From Dehalococcoidales bacterium (lineage in GTDB: Bacteria > Chloroflexota > Dehalococcoidia > Dehalococcoidales > UBA3254): a stretch of DNA of 25,293 nucleotides. Under the pieces are notes generated by a model. That model searched no databases. It was not told where the DNA came from and saw only the letters and a list, made by a program, of their open reading frames with translations. Location: assembly GCA_016926695.1 (NCBI GenBank), contig JAFGOB010000076.1, positions 1 to 25,293 on the forward strand, written 5' to 3'. The translations under genes and the position numbers were made by a program. Numbering within the stretch: position 1 is the first letter of the stretch; each line of letters begins with the position of its first letter. Shown one piece after another: positions 22,454-25,293 of the stretch.

Positions 22454-24919
22454 ATGGCAAGTCGATTTGAAAAATTTTCTGAAAGAGCGCGCCGGGTCCT
22501 GACCCTGGCACAGGAGGAAGCCCAGCGTTTTAACCATGCCAATATAGGGCCCGAGCATATTTTACTGGGAATTATCGGTGAGCCCGACGGAGTAGCGGCC
22601 AAGGTGCTGGTTAATATGGGCGTCAGTCTGAACAAAGTGCGTTCTGCTGTTGAGTTTATTATCGGGCACGGCGAGGCTGCCACCAAGGGTGAGGTCAGCC
22701 TTTCTCCAGGGGCCAAGAGGGTTATTGAGCTGGCCATAGATGAAGCACGCTACATTGGCCACAACTATATCGGTACGGAGCACCTTTTGCTGGGCCTGCT
22801 GCGGGAAGGGGAAGGAATAGCCGCCCGCGTCCTGGACAGCCTGGGTGTGACGCTGGAGAAGGTACGGGCTGAGATCGCCAAGGTACAGGAACAGGGGGTT
22901 TCCCGTCCCAAGGCCGCCCGGTCGACCAGCAGGACGCCTGCCCTGGACCAGTTGGGTATCGATCTGACCGCTTCAGCCCGTTCAGGCAAGCTCGATCCGG
23001 TAATCGGACGCTCCAAGGAAATAGAGCGTATTATACAGATTTTAAGCCGCCGGACCAAGAACAACCCCGCCCTTATAGGTGAGCCTGGGGTCGGTAAGAC
23101 GGCTATTGTTGAGGGGTTGGCTCACCGCATAGTATCCGGAGACGTTCCGGAAACGCTCGAGGGAAAGCGTTTGATAACCCTGGATATAGGTTCGCTGGTG
23201 GCCGGTACGAAATACCGGGGCGAATTTGAAGAGAGGCTTAAGAAGGTTATTGAAGAGATTAAAAATGCGGGAAACTGCATACTCTTTATTGACGAGTTTC
23301 ATACTATCGTGGGAGCGGGCGCAGCCGAAGGAGCTGTGGACGCAGCCAATATCCTCAAACCGTCGCTGGCGAGGGGCGAATTGCAGACCATAGGCGCCAC
23401 CACGCTGGATGATTATCGTAAGTATATCGAGAGGGATGCGGCCCTTGAAAGGCGTTTTCAGCCGGTATTGATCGCCGAACCCTCCGTGGATGAGGCTATT
23501 GAAATTCTCAAGGGCATCAAGCAACGCTATGAGGAGCATCACCGCCTGACCATCACCGAAGATGCCCTGAAATCAGCGGTCAACCTGGCCTCCAGGTATA
23601 TACCTGACCGCTTTTTGCCGGATAAGGCTATTGACCTGATCGATGAAGCTGCTTCAAGAGTCAGGATCAAGCACTGGACCGTGCCTATGGCATTGAAGGA
23701 TGAAAGGCGGAAGGAAGACGATCTGCGGCGGGATAAAGACGCCGCCCTATCTACACAGCAGTATGAGTTTGCTGCCGAGCTGCGCAGCCGCGAACTGGAG
23801 GCCGAAGAGCGGATCAAGAAACTGGAAGAAGACTGGCAGTCACAGCTTGAGAAAGAGAAGCCTGAGGTTGCCGCGCAGGATATAGCCGAAGTGGTCGCCA
23901 TGTGGACGGGCATACCGGTAGTCCAGATGACCGCCGATGAAAGTAAGCGTTTGCTTGGCATGGAGGAAGCCCTCCATAAGAGGATTGTAAGCCAGGATGA
24001 GGCTATTGTCAGTATTGCCAAGGCGGTAAGAAGGGCCCGTGCGGGGTTGAAAGATCCTAGGCATCCTATTGGTAACTTTATTTTCCTGGGTCCGACCGGG
24101 GTGGGAAAGACCGAACTTGTCAGGGCTTTAGCGGAGTTCATGTTCGGGAAAGAAGATGCCCTTATCCGCCTGGATATGTCGGAGTTCATGGAAAGGCATA
24201 CCGTGGCAAGGCTGGTAGGCGCTCCCCCCGGATATGTAGGATATGATGAGGGAGGACAGCTTACGGAGGCAGTCAGGCGAAAATCTTACTGCGTGGTACT
24301 ACTGGATGAAATTGAAAAGGCCCATCCGGATGTATTCAACATCCTCTTACAGGTTTTTGATGACGGGCACCTGACGGATGCCAAGGGCCGGCGAGTCGAT
24401 TTCCGTAATTCCATTATCGTGATGACCAGCAACATCGGAGCTGAGACCATACGGAAGGGTTCCAATATCGGTTTCAGCACTGTCAGGGATGAGACCAAAG
24501 TCAAGGAAGAGTCATACGAGAGAATGAAGGAAAAGCTGCTGAATGAACTGAAGAAGACCTTCCGTCCCGAATTTCTCAACCGGGTCGACGGCGTAATTGT
24601 CTTCCATGCCCTTTCCAAGGATCATATCCGCCAGATAGTTGATTTAATGCTGGCTGGAGTGACCACGCAGCTTTCTGAAAAAGGTATCAAGCTTGAGGTA
24701 AGCGAAGAGGCCAAGGACTTCCTGGGCGATAAGGGCTACGATGAGGTCTTCGGCGCCCGTCCATTGCGCAGGGTAATACAGGACCGTATCGAGGACAAGC
24801 TGTCGGAAGAGTTACTTAAAGGTGCTTTCCAATCGGGAGATACCATAGTAGCGGACGTTGCGGATGGCGAGATCGTGTTTCGGACCCTTGCCAGGAGCCT
24901 GGCTGCAAAATCGGAGTAA
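22454..24919 (+). CDS. clpC: ATP-dependent Clp protease ATP-binding subunit ClpC
   Basis: ClpC is an AAA+ unfoldase that feeds proteins to ClpP. The 821-residue protein has the two-repeat Clp N-domain (about 1-145), the first AAA domain with Walker A GEPGVGKT (K215) and Walker [10 protein letters not shown], a middle domain with a UVR-like coiled coil ([20 protein letters not shown]), and the second AAA domain with Walker A GPTGVGKT (K552) and Walker [14 protein letters not shown] at 671-674 matches the ClpP-binding loop. The UVR-type middle domain separates it from ClpA and ClpB. The ATG has an AGGGGAA site. It is monocistronic between its own promoter and a strong terminator; the ctsR-mcsA-mcsB genes that accompany clpC in Firmicutes are absent. 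Confidence 0.97.
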   Translation: MASRFEKFSERARRVLTLAQEEAQRFNHANIGPEHILLGIIGEPDGVAAKVLVNMGVSLNKVRSAVEFIIGHGEAATKGEVSLSPGAKRVIELAIDEARYIGHNYIGTEHLLLGLLREGEGIAARVLDSLGVTLEKVRAEIAKVQEQGVSRPKAARSTSRTPALDQLGIDLTASARSGKLDPVIGRSKEIERIIQILSRRTKNNPALIGEPGVGKTAIVEGLAHRIVSGDVPETLEGKRLITLDIGSLVAGTKYRGEFEERLKKVIEEIKNAGNCILFIDEFHTIVGAGAAEGAVDAANILKPSLARGELQTIGATTLDDYRKYIERDAALERRFQPVLIAEPSVDEAIEILKGIKQRYEEHHRLTITEDALKSAVNLASRYIPDRFLPDKAIDLIDEAASRVRIKHWTVPMALKDERRKEDDLRRDKDAALSTQQYEFAAELRSRELEAEERIKKLEEDWQSQLEKEKPEVAAQDIAEVVAMWTGIPVVQMTADESKRLLGMEEALHKRIVSQDEAIVSIAKAVRRARAGLKDPRHPIGNFIFLGPTGVGKTELVRALAEFMFGKEDALIRLDMSEFMERHTVARLVGAPPGYVGYDEGGQLTEAVRRKSYCVVLLDEIEKAHPDVFNILLQVFDDGHLTDAKGRRVDFRNSIIVMTSNIGAETIRKGSNIGFSTVRDETKVKEESYERMKEKLLNELKKTFRPEFLNRVDGVIVFHALSKDHIRQIVDLMLAGVTTQLSEKGIKLEVSEEAKDFLGDKGYDEVFGARPLRRVIQDRIEDKLSEELLKGAFQSGDTIVADVADGEIVFRTLARSLAAKSE

Positions 24920-24942
24920 TACAAAAGGGGATTGTTTTTCAG

Positions 24943-24970
24943 GGACGGGTTTCAAGCCCGTCCTTTTTTT
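24943..24970 (+). terminator. Intrinsic terminator of clpC
   Basis: GGACGGG (24943-24949) pairs with CCCGTCC (24957-24963) across a 7-base loop, followed by seven Ts. It starts 23 bases after the stop codon. Confidence 0.92.
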
Positions 24971-25293
24971 GTTTCCGCCCGTGTTTCAGGTCAGGGATAG
25001 AGCCAGGTTGCCGGCCGAATCAATTTACAGCCGTTTTGAGATTGCTTCGTCGTTACACTCCTCGCAATGACGAATCAAAACAAGTGCTATATATAATATA
25101 TAATCGTAATATTAGTGTCCATTCAAAGTCCCCGATACTTCCTTTTCTCTCTGACGGGGACGACGTAGGAATCTCCTGATATTACACCCTCTTCTCCCAA
25201 TTTTAAATTACTACTAAAGTACTGACATTCTGGAGTCGACATCCGGGTCGCCAGAGGACTCCGCAAGTGGATAAGGTGACCGGAGCCTGCTCG
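24971..25293. other. Non-coding tail of the window
   Basis: After the clpC terminator no supported gene is seen up to the window edge. It holds a dispersed-repeat-like element at 25038-25072, then AT-rich sequence (25081-25130) and unassigned sequence. A gene could begin beyond the edge. Confidence 0.5.
25038..25072. repeat. Dispersed palindromic repeat (GTCATTGCGAGGAG...GAAGCAATCTC type)
   Basis: Read on the minus strand the element begins GTCATTGCGAGGAG and ends GACGAAGCAATCTC, with terminal ATTGC/GCAAT arms. This matches a short repeat that I recall from intergenic regions of many unrelated bacterial genomes. Confidence 0.6.

Overview
The window looks like a chromosomal segment from an anaerobic bacterium, most plausibly a Chloroflexota of the Dehalococcoidia type. 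This is inferred from gene content and style, not from a marker gene: a dprA-topA-xerC order of the Gram-positive kind, an acyl-CoA catabolic cluster with 2-hydroxyacyl-CoA dehydratase/benzoyl-CoA reductase-like subunits, and intergenic spaces holding short palindromic repeats. No rRNA, tRNA, insertion sequence, prophage or CRISPR array was seen.

Layout. (1) 1-4250, minus strand: a short secreted-protein remnant, an AT-rich lipoprotein gene with two similar beta-rich halves, about 1.1 kb of non-coding repeats, then an ECF sigma factor overlapping a membrane anti-sigma-like protein. (2) 4339-10710, plus strand: housekeeping genes dprA, topA, a xerC-type recombinase and an overlapping M24 aminopeptidase, then a PHP-domain phosphoesterase. 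(3) 10990-18694: a CoA-ester metabolism island. It holds a fused two-domain family I CoA-transferase; a cupin plus a 4-hydroxybutyrate-CoA-transferase-like gene behind a consensus promoter; and, on the minus strand, two dehydratase/reductase-like subunits followed by an SDR dehydrogenase. (4) 19086-22228: a GMP synthase lacking its glutaminase domain, a GNAT acetyltransferase and a MmgE/PrpD-family protein. (5) 22454-24919: clpC with its own promoter and a textbook terminator, then non-coding sequence to the end.

How it fits together. The CoA-transferases could activate or exchange CoA on carboxylic acids. The dehydratase-like pair could carry out radical dehydration or ring reduction if an ATP-dependent activase is supplied from elsewhere, because none is encoded here. 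The SDR would oxidise or reduce a hydroxy/keto intermediate, and the MmgE/PrpD protein is another acid dehydratase/isomerase/decarboxylase-type enzyme nearby. The substrate cannot be named from sequence alone.

The most distinctive points are: the fused CoA-transferase has no glutamate at the usual catalytic position; a perfect 21-bp palindrome lies just after the promoter of the dehydratase operon; a nested hairpin lies between that pair and the SDR; a consensus promoter with a leader of about 265 nt precedes the cupin; and paired palindromes flank the -35 box of clpC.
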